Positions 32,253 through 41,093 of a stretch of DNA of 64,000 bases are shown here, piece after piece. Position 1 is the first letter of the stretch; each line of letters opens with the position of its first letter. The notes under the pieces are model-generated. The model did not search any database and was not told the origin of the DNA. It saw only the letters and a program-made list of their open reading frames with translations. The translations under genes were made by a program, and so were the position numbers. Source of the DNA: Fen-1273 sp963837815 (GTDB taxonomy: Bacteria > Bacteroidota > Ignavibacteria > UBA10030 > UBA6906); contig CAWIOS010000009.1 of NCBI GenBank assembly GCA_963837815.1, forward strand, positions 124,001-188,000, given 5' to 3'.

Positions 32253-35048
32253 ATGAATTGCCGAGTTTGTTCAGCAGAGGTACCCGAAGGCTCGCGATAC
32301 TGTCTGAATTGCGGGGCCACGCTCTCGGATGCCGCCGCGCCCCGACCCACCGTGGACGGTTTCGCCCTCATCAAGAATTACATCCCCCCCGAGCTCGCCA
32401 GGAAGATCCTGAACGCCGGCAAGCAGATCGAAAGCGAGCGGCGCCATGTCACCGTCCTGTTCGCCGACGTCGTCGGGTTCACCGCCCTGTCCGAAAAGAT
32501 GGACGTGGAGCTCGTGTCGACGATTCTCAACGACTGTTTCCGCGGGCTGATCTCGATCATCCTCAAGTACGAGGGGACGATCGACAAGTTCATCGGCGAC
32601 GGGATCATGGCGATTTTCGGCGCGCCGCTGGCCCACGAGAACGACCCCGAGCGTGCGGCGCGGTGTGCCCTGGACATGCTCGCGGATATCGAACGGTTCA
32701 ACAACCAGACCGCGATACAGCTCCCGGCGCGGCTCGGGCTCCATGTCGGCCTTCACTCGGGAATGGTGATCGCCGGAAACGTGGGGAGCGACCTCCGGAT
32801 GAACTACTCGGTGATCGGCGATACCGTGAACATGGCCGCGCGCCTCGTCGAGCTTGCCCCGAGCGGGGAAGTCTACCTGACCGCGGAGACGCAGAAGCTC
32901 ATCGCGAACATGGCGGCGTCCGAAGGTCCCTTCCGGATGACGCTCAAGGGGAAGGCGTCCCCGGTCCCCGTGTACAAGCTCAAGTCGCTCAAGGCGGAGG
33001 GGGAGGGGAAAGACGGGTCGATTGGCAGGAACGAGTTTGTCGGGCGGGAGAAGGAGATCGCGTCGATAAAGCGGGCGCTGGAATCCGTCCTCGACAAGAA
33101 CCAAGTGACGCTCTGCGTCCAGGGTGAGGCGGGGGTCGGCAAGTCCCGCCTGAAGGCGGAGCTCATCAAGCTCGCCTACAAATCGGGGATCGCGGCCTAC
33201 GAGGGCTCGTGCTCCAGCTTCGAGGTGAACACCCCGTACTACCTCTGGACGACGCTGATGAAGAGCCTGCTCAAGGTCGGCGCGGAGGTACCCGAGGCCG
33301 ACGTCCGCAAGCGGCTCCGCCAGATCACGCATACGCTCGCCCTTGACGAGCACGAACCGTATCTGGGGACGCTCCTCTCGCTCCGCTACGAGGAGATCCT
33401 TCTTGTCGACGAGACGCTCCGGAAGCAGAGGGTGTTCCAGGCGACGCGCGCGCTTCTCTGCGCCATCGCGGCCCGCAGGCCGATTGCGTTCATCCTGGAG
33501 GATCTCCACTGGATCGACAGGTTCTCACAGGAGCTCCTCGAATACATCTTCTCCCGGACGACGAACGTCGTTCTCTCCCTCTTCGTCCTGATCTACAGGG
33601 ATGAATACGCCCACGCGAAAAGGATTGCGGAGGGGGCGGAGATCATGGACCTCAACCGGCTCACCCGGTCCGAGGCCCTCAAACTTATGAAGCTCCGGAT
33701 GGACGTGGACGCGGTCCCGCAGGTCCTGGAGGATCTGATCCTGAGCCGTTCCGAGGGGAACCCGTTCTTCATCCAGGAAATCATCAAGACGATGCTCGAC
33801 AAGCGGATCATCGCCATCCGCCGCAGGAAGCTCGAGATCCTCACGGACAACATCGAGGCCGGCGTGCCCGAGACGATCCAGGGGATCATCATGGCCCGGA
33901 TCGACAGGATCCAGGACAGCATCAAGGACGTCCTCTTCAGCGCCTCCGTGATCGGGCGGGAGTTCTCCCAGACCCTGCTGGAGCAGGTGATGGACAGGAA
34001 GAACGACGTCAACACGAACCTGACCGAGCTGAAGGCGCTCGAGCTCGTTCTCGAGAAGGATGAGGCGCACGAGGCGGAGTACCTCTTCAAGCATTATCTC
34101 ATCCAGGAGGTCGCGTACAACACGATCCTCCTGAACAAGAGGAAGGAGCTTCACGGCGCGATCGCGCGCGCGATCGAGGAGCTCTTCGCCGACCGCCTTG
34201 TCGAGTTTTACGAGCTTCTGGCGTTCCACTACGAGAAAGCGGAGCAGTGGGACAAGGCCGCGGAGTACCTGAGCCGGTCCGGCCACAAGGTCCGGCAGAT
34301 GTATTCGCAGGAGGAGTCGAAGGACTTCTTCGAGCGGAAGAATGTCGCCGTCAAGAAGCTGTACCAGTCGGCGAGTGCGAAGGGGAGCGTCTCCGCGACG
34401 CTGAAGGCGATCACCCCCCCGCTCATCGCAATGCTGATTCCGATACTGCCGATCTTCGCGTACATCCGGATCCTCGGCCGTTCACACAACGTCGACATCG
34501 CCGAGCAGCTTGTCGTCGGCATCATCGCGAGCTCACTGTGCGTCTGGTACGCGATTTCGCTCTGGTATCTCGGGGTCGTTCCGTTCCTCCGCGGACGTCC
34601 GAAGCTCTACGATCTTATCGAAGACCAGGTGCGCATCATCTACAGGGAGGGGACGACGCTCTCGATACATTTCTCCGAAATCGACCAGCTCTCCCTTCTC
34701 AATAACCGCCTGAGGTCCATGCGCCCTCTCCGGTACAAGATCGTCGACCCGTTCGGGAGGATCGCCGATCCGGGCGCGATGACCTTCAAGTCCTGGCTGA
34801 AGGAGGTGGCCCTGAACATCCTTCCCCCATATTCGTTCGGGTTCGGCTCCGCGCAGGGAGAAATCCTGATTCGCCTCACGGAGGGGTACCGGCTGATGCG
34901 GATGGTGATCCCGTGGTGGAACACCCCCCTGAGGAGTCGCGACCTGAGCATCTCGCCGTTCGATGCCCGCGAGTTCTACGCCCAGTTCGACGTGGCGTAC
35001 AAAAAATGGCGCCGCCAGCAGAAGCTTGAACGAGAAGCCGCGAAGTAG
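32253..35048 (+). CDS. Zinc-ribbon class III adenylate/guanylate cyclase fused to an AAA ATPase and a membrane module
   Basis: A 931-residue multidomain protein. A zinc ribbon (Cys3, Cys6, Cys17, Cys20) is followed by a class III cyclase domain (about 62-235): metal Asp72 in FADVVGFT, Lys112 and Asp116 in IDKFIGDGIMAIFG. Next is an AAA-type ATPase (P-loop GEAGVGKS near 290, Walker B FILEDLHWID near 410) with a helical region to about 700. Two membrane segments (about 725-775) and a C-terminal globular domain end the protein. Cyclase-ATPase fusions are common soluble proteins; the added membrane pair and tail are unusual. The nucleotide made is inferred as cAMP or cGMP. Confidence 0.82.
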   Translation: MNCRVCSAEVPEGSRYCLNCGATLSDAAAPRPTVDGFALIKNYIPPELARKILNAGKQIESERRHVTVLFADVVGFTALSEKMDVELVSTILNDCFRGLISIILKYEGTIDKFIGDGIMAIFGAPLAHENDPERAARCALDMLADIERFNNQTAIQLPARLGLHVGLHSGMVIAGNVGSDLRMNYSVIGDTVNMAARLVELAPSGEVYLTAETQKLIANMAASEGPFRMTLKGKASPVPVYKLKSLKAEGEGKDGSIGRNEFVGREKEIASIKRALESVLDKNQVTLCVQGEAGVGKSRLKAELIKLAYKSGIAAYEGSCSSFEVNTPYYLWTTLMKSLLKVGAEVPEADVRKRLRQITHTLALDEHEPYLGTLLSLRYEEILLVDETLRKQRVFQATRALLCAIAARRPIAFILEDLHWIDRFSQELLEYIFSRTTNVVLSLFVLIYRDEYAHAKRIAEGAEIMDLNRLTRSEALKLMKLRMDVDAVPQVLEDLILSRSEGNPFFIQEIIKTMLDKRIIAIRRRKLEILTDNIEAGVPETIQGIIMARIDRIQDSIKDVLFSASVIGREFSQTLLEQVMDRKNDVNTNLTELKALELVLEKDEAHEAEYLFKHYLIQEVAYNTILLNKRKELHGAIARAIEELFADRLVEFYELLAFHYEKAEQWDKAAEYLSRSGHKVRQMYSQEESKDFFERKNVAVKKLYQSASAKGSVSATLKAITPPLIAMLIPILPIFAYIRILGRSHNVDIAEQLVVGIIASSLCVWYAISLWYLGVVPFLRGRPKLYDLIEDQVRIIYREGTTLSIHFSEIDQLSLLNNRLRSMRPLRYKIVDPFGRIADPGAMTFKSWLKEVALNILPPYSFGFGSAQGEILIRLTEGYRLMRMVIPWWNTPLRSRDLSISPFDAREFYAQFDVAYKKWRRQQKLEREAAK

Positions 35049-35060
35049 GAGCGCTTCCGC

Positions 35061-35741
35061 GTGCGCACCCCATTGAATCACGCGCCGCACATCCGGTTCC
35101 CGCGGCGAACGTGCGTGTTCCTGTGCGCCGCACTCGCGGCGTCCCCCCTTGCAGCCCAGCCTGTCGAGCACGGCGTATTCCGCGCGCCGGATCTTGTCGA
35201 GATCGTACGCCTCGACTCCACGATCCGCCTCGACATCCGCTATGCCACGGCGGACAATTTCATGAAGCGCAAAATGTACTCCGAGCCGCGCGCATTTCTT
35301 CAGCGACCGGCCGCGGCGGCGCTCCTGCGCGTCCACCGGGCGCTCCGCGCCCGGGGGTTCGGCATACTTGTCAAGGATGCCTACCGCCCGTGGTCTGTGA
35401 CGAAACAATTCTGGGATGAGACCCCCCCGGCGCTCCGCCGTTTCGTGGCGGATCCGGCGAAGGGCTCGAGGCACAACAGGGGTTGTTCGGTCGACTGTAC
35501 GCTCTACCGCTTGAAGGGGGGGGAAGAGGTCCGCATGCCGAGCGCGTACGACGAATTCTCCCCGCGCGCCTCTCCCCGGTATGAAGGGGGGACCTCCGCA
35601 GAGCGCCGGATGAGGGAGTTCCTCCGCGCGTCAATGAAAGCGGAGGGATTCACCGTCGACCCGGGGGAGTGGTGGCACTTTGATTACCGCGACTGGAAGA
35701 GCTACCGGGTGCTTGATATTCCCTTCGGCGACATTCGCTGA
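35061..35741 (+). CDS. D-alanyl-D-alanine dipeptidase, VanX-like (peptidase M15D)
   Basis: A 226-residue exported zinc peptidase. A signal peptide spans about 1-32. The catalytic pieces of VanX are present: Arg109 in DAYRPW, zinc ligands His138 and Asp145 in SRHNRGCSVD, base Glu203 and zinc His206 in EWWHFDY. It cleaves D-Ala-D-Ala; the export signal points to peptidoglycan turnover rather than vancomycin resistance, and no vanH/vanA genes are nearby. It starts with GTG, 12 bases after the cyclase gene, and overlaps the convergent methyltransferase gene by 40 bases. Confidence 0.88.
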   Translation: MRTPLNHAPHIRFPRRTCVFLCAALAASPLAAQPVEHGVFRAPDLVEIVRLDSTIRLDIRYATADNFMKRKMYSEPRAFLQRPAAAALLRVHRALRARGFGILVKDAYRPWSVTKQFWDETPPALRRFVADPAKGSRHNRGCSVDCTLYRLKGGEEVRMPSAYDEFSPRASPRYEGGTSAERRMREFLRASMKAEGFTVDPGEWWHFDYRDWKSYRVLDIPFGDIR

Positions 35742-37000
35742 ACGCCCCCCTCCTCCGCGTGCCCGGCCGCGGGTGTGAGGAGCACCATGATCTCCGTATC
35801 ATCCGTCCCCGGGAACATGTCGAAGGGGACGGCGCGGACGGGAACATACCCCGCCTTTCTCCACCGGAAGATCTCCCCTTCAACGACGTCGATGTTGCAG
35901 AACATGTGGACCACCCGTCCCGGTTTCCTTGCCGCTGCGCATTCGATCACCCCCTGCGCTGTCCCGCCGCGCGGCGGATCGAGGATCAGCGCGTCCGAGG
36001 GCCTCATGCGCGAAAGGAGCCGGCTGAGCGTCTCCCCGGTGATGTCGGATCTGAAGAACCGTGCGTTTGCGGACCCGAGCCTGCGTGCATTCGCTTCCGC
36101 CGCATCGACCGCCTCGGGCGTCCGTTCGACTCCCGCGGCGCGCCGGGCAGGCACGCCCGTCGTGAGCGTGAAGAGACCGTACCCGCAGTAGAGATCGTAC
36201 AGGTCGCCTTCCCGGGAGAGACAGAGCATGCGCCCCGCCTCGGCGATCAGGCCGTCGACGAGCGATGCGTTCACCTGCGAGAACGCGAGCGGGGGAAAGA
36301 GAAACCCCTTCCCGGCGAACTTCTGGTACACCGACGTGTCGCCGTAGATTTTCCTGACGTTCCCCCGGGCGGCGGGACTCCGCGTCCCCAGGTAGTACGT
36401 CCCGTCGGACCGGTCCCCGTACAGCATCACCCCGCGGACGTCCGGGCACGACCTGGTCAGTGACCGGGAAACCGAGTTCGCCGCGGCGACAACTCCCGTG
36501 TCGATCCGCGTCACGGAGAGTATCACGACAAGCTCGCTGTAGTTCCCCTTGACGATCACGTACCGGAGAACGGGGAGAAGAGGCCGGGCCGGGCTGGACA
36601 GGATGGAATTCCTCATCCGGGCGTAGACCGCCGCGTGCGAGGCGGGCTCCACGCGGCATGCCGTGACGTCCAGCGGGCGGTGCCCCTCTTCCTCTCCGGC
36701 GTCGATAAGCCCGAGCTTGGTCTCCCCCTTGACGGGGAAGGCCTTCCGCTTGCTCACCGTGCGGTACCCGCGCCCGAGCGGGGAGCGGACGAGCGGGGCG
36801 ATCGGCGTTCCCGGGAGAAGTCCTTTCCAGAACTCCCTGAGGGCGCCGTCGCGTGCGTCCGCCTCGGCCGCGTACTCGACGCCCGAGGCGTGGCAGAGCC
36901 TGCAGATCCGGGAGGAGGATGTCCTGCATGCCTCTCCCGGCAGCGCCGTGACCGCGTGTGCCGGTCCGCCGAGATGCCTGGCGAATATCTCTCTGAACAT
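35702..37000 (-). CDS. TrmA/RumA-type class I SAM-dependent RNA uracil-C5 methyltransferase
   Basis: A 432-residue RNA methyltransferase. The C-terminal domain holds the SAM motif DLYCGYGLFTL near 290, LDPPRGG near 365, the nucleophile-region FCN in VHMFCNID, and a final acidic TDDTE. No TRAM domain is visible, but the N-terminal region has a cysteine cluster (CRTSSSRICRLC) that may bind an iron-sulfur cluster as in RlmD/RumA. The target is 23S rRNA or tRNA uridine, not distinguishable here. The start codon lies five bases below a TATATT box. Confidence 0.8.
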   Translation of the reverse strand: MFREIFARHLGGPAHAVTALPGEACRTSSSRICRLCHASGVEYAAEADARDGALREFWKGLLPGTPIAPLVRSPLGRGYRTVSKRKAFPVKGETKLGLIDAGEEEGHRPLDVTACRVEPASHAAVYARMRNSILSSPARPLLPVLRYVIVKGNYSELVVILSVTRIDTGVVAAANSVSRSLTRSCPDVRGVMLYGDRSDGTYYLGTRSPAARGNVRKIYGDTSVYQKFAGKGFLFPPLAFSQVNASLVDGLIAEAGRMLCLSREGDLYDLYCGYGLFTLTTGVPARRAAGVERTPEAVDAAEANARRLGSANARFFRSDITGETLSRLLSRMRPSDALILDPPRGGTAQGVIECAAARKPGRVVHMFCNIDVVEGEIFRWRKAGYVPVRAVPFDMFPGTDDTEIMVLLTPAAGHAEEGGVQRMSPKGISSTR

Positions 37001-37005
37001 GGAAG

Positions 37006-37011
37006 AATATA
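37006..37011 (-). promoter_or_regulatory. -10 box of the RNA methyltransferase gene, apparently leaderless
   Basis: Reverse strand TATATT (37011-37006) is followed after five bases by the ATG at 37000. No good -35 box is seen at 17 bases; TGCCAT at 18 bases is weak. Confidence 0.35.
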
Positions 37012-37049
37012 CTCAATCCCGCCCAAAGAATGGCAGGGGAGTATCTCTT

Positions 37050-37078
37050 TTGGAAATTCCTCGCAAAATCTGTATTTT
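37050..37078 (+). promoter_or_regulatory. Promoter of the NtrB/NtrC-like operon
   Basis: TTGGAA (37050-37055), 17 bases, TATTTT (37073-37078) followed by G. The ATG at 37097 has GAGAGGAG just before it. Confidence 0.65.
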
Positions 37079-37096
37079 GCCTCCAACGAGAGGAGT

Positions 37097-38521
37097 ATGG
37101 GGAGCGAACAGAGTCTTGCCAACATATTTATTGACATCATTCCCGACATGTGCTTCGTGGTGTCGGGTGAGCTGGATGTCCTTGTGTACAACAGAAAGGC
37201 CCGCGAGCTTCTCGGCCTCCCGCGGGAGCCCTCCGGCCCCATTTCCTTTTACTCGCTCCTGACGGACGATTCCCCCCGTCCTCTCCTCCCCGTTCTGAGA
37301 ACGACCGGCCGCTCACCGGAGGCGGAAGCGAGGTTCAGGACCGCGGACGGCGGGGCGATCGACGCGCTCCTGTTCATACGGAAGATCGAAGGGGTCGGCG
37401 CCGATTTCCTCTACGTCATCGCCCGTGACGTGTCCGAGGTCAAGAAGAAAGAGCTTGATCTCCTCCGCTTTTCCAACGTCGTCCACTACACGGTCAATCC
37501 CATCCAGATCACCGATGCGCTCGGGAGGATGGTGTACGTCAACCCGGCATTTGAGAAGGCGACCGGGTTCACGAAAGACGAGCTGATCGGCGTCAACCCG
37601 AGCAAGCTCTCGAGCGGGAAATACCCGAAGGAATTCTGGAAAACGGCCTGGGACCAGATCAACGCGGGGAAGGTCTGGACGGGGGAGATCGAGAACAGGA
37701 GGAAGAACGGCGAGGCCCTCTTCACGCAGCTCCTGATCTCTCCCATCGTCGACGGCGACGGGACCGTCGTCGGGTTCCTGGGGACGCACAGGGACATCAC
37801 CGAGCAGCGGCAGCTCGAGCAGCAGCTCATGCACTCGCAGAAAATGGAAAGCATCGGCACGCTTGCCGCGGGGATCGCGCACGAGGTCGGCAACCCCCTC
37901 GCCTCCATCTCCTCCATCGTCCAGGTTCTGCTCCGGACCCTCTCCGACGACTTTGCCAAGGAGAAGCTGGGTCTCGTCCAGTCGCAGGTGCACAGGATCA
38001 CGAAGATCATCCGTGATCTCGTGGACTTCTCGAGGCCGTCAAACTACCAGGTACAGCCGACCGATCTCGTCAGGACGCTCACCGACGCCGTCGAGATCGT
38101 GAAGATGGGGAAGAAGGCCAAGGAAGTCACGTTTGTCACGCACGTGCGCCGGCAGATCCCGGTGCTCCCCCTCGTGCCGGACCAGATCTCCCAGGTGTTC
38201 ATAAACATCCTCCTGAACGCCGTTGACGCCCTGCAGGGGCGGCACGGCGAGATCACCGCGGAGGTGGAACGCGAAGGGCGGCAGATCCGTGTCACGATCA
38301 GCGACAACGGTTCGGGGATCAGGCCCGAACACATGCCGAAGATCTTCGAGCCCTTCTTCACGACGAAACAGGTCGGGGAAGGGACGGGGCTCGGTCTCTG
38401 GGTCAGCTACGGGATCGTCAGGAGTTTCCGGGGCGACCTGACCGTGCACAGCACGTGGGGAAAGGGGACATCCTTCACAATGACGCTCCCTCTGAACGGA
38501 AAGGACACGCGGGATGGCTGA
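37097..38521 (+). CDS. NtrB-like PAS sensor histidine kinase
   Basis: A 474-residue soluble kinase: an N-terminal PAS-like region (about 5-115), a PAS domain (about 120-240, NPIQITDALGRMVYVNPAFE), HisKA with phospho-His near 261 in GIAHEVGNPLASI, and HATPase (DNGSGI, FTTKQVGEGTGLGL). The H-box with HEVGNPL is that of NtrB-type kinases paired with sigma-54 activators. Its last eight bases overlap the NtrC-like gene, confirming the pair. The signal is unknown; nearby cytochrome genes make a redox or respiratory cue a reasonable guess. Confidence 0.9.
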   Translation: MGSEQSLANIFIDIIPDMCFVVSGELDVLVYNRKARELLGLPREPSGPISFYSLLTDDSPRPLLPVLRTTGRSPEAEARFRTADGGAIDALLFIRKIEGVGADFLYVIARDVSEVKKKELDLLRFSNVVHYTVNPIQITDALGRMVYVNPAFEKATGFTKDELIGVNPSKLSSGKYPKEFWKTAWDQINAGKVWTGEIENRRKNGEALFTQLLISPIVDGDGTVVGFLGTHRDITEQRQLEQQLMHSQKMESIGTLAAGIAHEVGNPLASISSIVQVLLRTLSDDFAKEKLGLVQSQVHRITKIIRDLVDFSRPSNYQVQPTDLVRTLTDAVEIVKMGKKAKEVTFVTHVRRQIPVLPLVPDQISQVFINILLNAVDALQGRHGEITAEVEREGRQIRVTISDNGSGIRPEHMPKIFEPFFTTKQVGEGTGLGLWVSYGIVRSFRGDLTVHSTWGKGTSFTMTLPLNGKDTRDG

Positions 38522-39878
38522 ATCGATTCTCATTGTTGACGACGAGGACATCATCCGCGAGTCGCTCTCGTTCGTGCTTGCGAAGGAGGGGTACCACGTG
38601 CGCGACGCGGCGAACGGCGCGATCGCCGCGGAGATGATGAAGACTGAATCGTTTGATCTTGTCCTCACCGATCTCGAGATGCCGGAGATGAAGGGGATCG
38701 AGCTCCTGGAGCACATAACGAACTTTTCCCCCGAGACGCTTGTCGTCATCATCACCGCGTACGGGTCGGTGGACTCCGCGATCGCCGCCCTCCGGAAAGG
38801 GGCGATGGACTACATCCTCAAGCCCGTGGAATTTGACGAGCTTCTTGTCAAGGTCAGGCGGCTCCTTGCCGGCAGGCGGCTCTCGATCGAGAACAAGCTC
38901 CTCAGGAACGAGCTTCACCGGCAGTATGACTTTTCCAGCATCGTCGGGCAGAGCCCGGCGATGGCGCGCGTGTTCGACACGATAAAAAAGGTGGCGTCCA
39001 CGGACGGCACGGTGCTGGTTTACGGCAAGAGCGGGACGGGGAAGGAGCTCGTCGCGCGCGCCATCCACTTCAACAGCAAGAGAAGCGCGAGGCCGTTCAT
39101 CCCCGTCAACTGCGGGGCGATCGTCGAGAACCTGTTCGAAAGCGAGCTCTTCGGGCACAAGAGGGGATCCTTCACCGGCGCGACGACCGACAGGGACGGG
39201 TATTTCAAAGCGGCGGACGGGGGGTCCATATTTCTGGACGAGGTGAGCGAGATCCCCCTCCATCTCCAGGTGAAGCTCCTCCGGGCGATCGAGCTGAAGG
39301 AGATCACCCCGGTGGGGACATCCATATCCCAGACGATCGACGTGCGGATCATTGCCTCGACGAACAAGAACCTGGAAAAGGAGGTCGAGGCGGGAAGGTA
39401 CCGCGAGGATCTCTTTTACCGGCTCAACATCGTCGAGATCAATCTCCCTCCCCTGGCCGAACGGGGGGACGACATCCCCCTCCTGGTGCAACACTTCGTC
39501 ACGAAATACGCGCGCGAAATGAACAAGGATGTCCGGGGGGTCGACAACGAGGTGATGAAGTGCCTCCTGGCGCACTCGTGGAAGGGTGAGATCAGGGAAC
39601 TGGAAAACATCATCGAGCGGGCGGTCATATTCGCGGAGGGGAATCTCGTGACGAAAAGTGAGCTCCCGGGGTTCTTTGAACAGCGGCAGGATGCGCTGTA
39701 TCCTTTTGACGCCCGGCGATCGATGAAAGAGGCGGTTGATGAATTCGAGAGACAGTACATCACGCACGTCCTCCGCACGAACGCATTCAATAAAGAGGCG
39801 ACTGCAAAAGCTCTGAAGATCAGCCTCTCGTCCCTCTACAGAAAGATCGAGGAGCTCGCCATCCCTTCGCAGGCGTAG
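38514..39878 (+). CDS. NtrC-family sigma-54-dependent response regulator
   Basis: A 454-residue activator. Receiver with phospho-Asp53 in VLTDLEMPEM; AAA+ domain with Walker A GKSGTGKE, the sigma-54 contact loop GSFTGAT (a Phe-containing GAFTGA variant) and Walker B GGSIFLDEV; C-terminal Fis-type helix-turn-helix (NKEATAKALKISLSSLYRKIEE). It should activate RpoN promoters. Three candidate sigma-54 sites lie downstream, at 39993, 41077 and 53013, so the cytochrome region is its most likely local target. Confidence 0.92.
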   Translation: MAESILIVDDEDIIRESLSFVLAKEGYHVRDAANGAIAAEMMKTESFDLVLTDLEMPEMKGIELLEHITNFSPETLVVIITAYGSVDSAIAALRKGAMDYILKPVEFDELLVKVRRLLAGRRLSIENKLLRNELHRQYDFSSIVGQSPAMARVFDTIKKVASTDGTVLVYGKSGTGKELVARAIHFNSKRSARPFIPVNCGAIVENLFESELFGHKRGSFTGATTDRDGYFKAADGGSIFLDEVSEIPLHLQVKLLRAIELKEITPVGTSISQTIDVRIIASTNKNLEKEVEAGRYREDLFYRLNIVEINLPPLAERGDDIPLLVQHFVTKYAREMNKDVRGVDNEVMKCLLAHSWKGEIRELENIIERAVIFAEGNLVTKSELPGFFEQRQDALYPFDARRSMKEAVDEFERQYITHVLRTNAFNKEATAKALKISLSSLYRKIEELAIPSQA

Positions 39879-39992
39879 GAAATCCCTCCTGACGATTCTC
39901 ACTATTTGGAACGGGGATTGTTGAGATTTTCCACTCCCGCCTCCTCCCGTGCCTGTTTTCCCCCGCTTCTTCCCCCCCCGCACGCACACCCG

Positions 39993-40009
39993 TTGGCACA
40001 TATCTTGAC
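39993..40009 (+). promoter_or_regulatory. Candidate sigma-54 promoter of the usp gene
   Basis: TTGGCACA, four bases, TTGAC: GG at 39995-39996 and the -12 element are ten bases apart, as the family requires. The -12 dinucleotide is GA, not the usual GC. The GTG start at 40039 lies 30 bases below. Confidence 0.45.
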
Positions 40010-40038
40010 ATCAACGGCAGCGGAAGGGAGCGCCTGTT

Positions 40039-40491
40039 GTGATCTATCTGAAAAAAATACTCGTCACGACCGACCTCTCGCAATACTCTCTTGCCGCCCT
40101 GGAGTATGCCCAGTCGTTCGGACTGCTGTACGCCTCCCGGATATTTCTTCTGTTTGTCGACGACCATGCTCACCACAAAACCGACTCGCAGGGTGTTGCC
40201 GCCCTGGCGGAATTTGTTTCCCGGAACGTCGATCCCGACACAAAGATCGTGCAGGCGGTCCGCACGGGGCACGCCGCCGCGGAGATCACCAGGTTTTCCC
40301 GGGAGGAGAACGTCGACCTGATCGTCATGGCGACACACGGGCGCACGGGCGTGAAGCATGCCCTGCTGGGGAGCGTGGCGGAGAAGGTCGTCCGCATCTC
40401 CGCCGTTCCCGTCCTTACCGTCAAACCCCTCCCGGTCCGCGAAAGCATACTCAGGGATGAGGACATCGAGAGTGAACTGCATTTGCGCTGA
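40039..40491 (+). CDS. Universal stress protein (UspA family)
   Basis: A 150-residue UspA-fold protein. The ATP-binding signature G2xG9xG(S/T) is present as THGRTGVKHALLGSVAEKVV near 108-127, and the N-terminal KKILVTTDLS is standard. Such proteins are induced by stress or growth arrest. It starts with GTG after GGAAGGGAG. It lies between the NtrC-like regulator and a receiver-like protein and may be sigma-54 controlled. Confidence 0.88.
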   Translation: MIYLKKILVTTDLSQYSLAALEYAQSFGLLYASRIFLLFVDDHAHHKTDSQGVAALAEFVSRNVDPDTKIVQAVRTGHAAAEITRFSREENVDLIVMATHGRTGVKHALLGSVAEKVVRISAVPVLTVKPLPVRESILRDEDIESELHLR

Positions 40492-40500
40492 GGGGGTCAA

Positions 40501-40929
40501 TTGAAAGATAAAAGCACACATACGCCCGCGGTCAAACCCGGACTCCTCCCGCAGGCGCCGGTTGACAGGGAAAGGAAATCCATACTGATATTCAGTCCCG
40601 ACCTCAACCTGTGCTTCAGTCTTTCCATGCTCTTCCAGGACCGGTATCATGTCGTCACGACAACGAACATGGCCACGTTCGAGAAGCTTGCGACATGTTT
40701 CGGGGCCGACCTTGCCATTGTCGACGAGGTCCCCTCCGACTGCCTCCTCAAGAGGCTCGAAGTCCTCGGCGAGGGCCGTCCGAAGATCCCCGTGATCATG
40801 CTCTACGTCTACAACAGCCGGGACGTGGTTCTCGATCGGGCAATCAGGAGCCGCGTCGATTCAGTCTTCTACAAGCCGGTGGAAGTGTCCGTCGTTTCGA
40901 AACGGATCGATGAAATCCTGACCGCCTGA
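40501..40929 (+). CDS. Receiver-like domain protein
   Basis: A 142-residue protein with a receiver-like fold in residues 25-142: KSILIFSPDLN at the first strand, LAIVDEV with a possible phospho-Asp, MLYVYN at the fourth strand and YKPVEV with the conserved Lys-Pro. The acidic pair of the first strand is replaced by Ser-Pro-Asp, so phosphorylation may be weak or lost. No output domain is present. The start is TTG at 40501, supported by GAGGGGG a few bases upstream; it follows usp by nine bases. Confidence 0.65.
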   Translation: MKDKSTHTPAVKPGLLPQAPVDRERKSILIFSPDLNLCFSLSMLFQDRYHVVTTTNMATFEKLATCFGADLAIVDEVPSDCLLKRLEVLGEGRPKIPVIMLYVYNSRDVVLDRAIRSRVDSVFYKPVEVSVVSKRIDEILTA

Positions 40930-40950
40930 GCCTCTTTCAGGCGTTGTTTG
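40923..40950 (+). terminator. Probable terminator of the usp operon
   Basis: CGCCTGA (40923-40929, holding the stop codon) pairs with TCAGGCG (40937-40943) around a seven-base loop, followed by TTGTTTG. Confidence 0.55.
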
Positions 40951-40995
40951 CTGCCGCGCTCTACACTCCTATTCCCATCGTTGGAAACTCCCTCC

Positions 40996-41054
40996 TGGCA
41001 GAATTGCAGAAATAGGAATATTTCGGCACTTCGAAGCGCAAATGTGGCAGAATT
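40996..41054. promoter_or_regulatory. Candidate activator-binding region upstream of the cytochrome operon
   Basis: TGGCAGAATT occurs twice, at 40996-41005 and 41045-41054. Between them are the inverted repeat GAAATA-GGAA-TATTTC (41009-41024) and the palindrome CTTCGAAG (41029-41036). The block sits 25-80 bases before the sigma-54-like site at 41077, where an NtrC-type enhancer would be expected. Confidence 0.35.
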
Positions 41055-41076
41055 CAACAAATTGATTGGAACTTCC

Positions 41077-41093
41077 TTGGCATGCTGATTGAC
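41077..41093 (+). promoter_or_regulatory. Candidate sigma-54 promoter of the cytochrome operon
   Basis: TTGGCATG, four bases, TTGAC; GG-N10-GA spacing as at 39993. No TTG-17-TAnnTT promoter is visible in the 200 bases before the ATG at 41138. Confidence 0.45.

Noticed and set aside
35061..35741. Vancomycin resistance gene (VanX)
   Set aside because: The protein has an export signal and no vanH, vanA or regulators nearby; peptidoglycan recycling fits better.
39906..39922. A further sigma-54 site, TTGGAACG-N4-TTGTT
   Set aside because: Two conserved positions deviate and it lies 117 bases from the next start; the site at 39993 is better.
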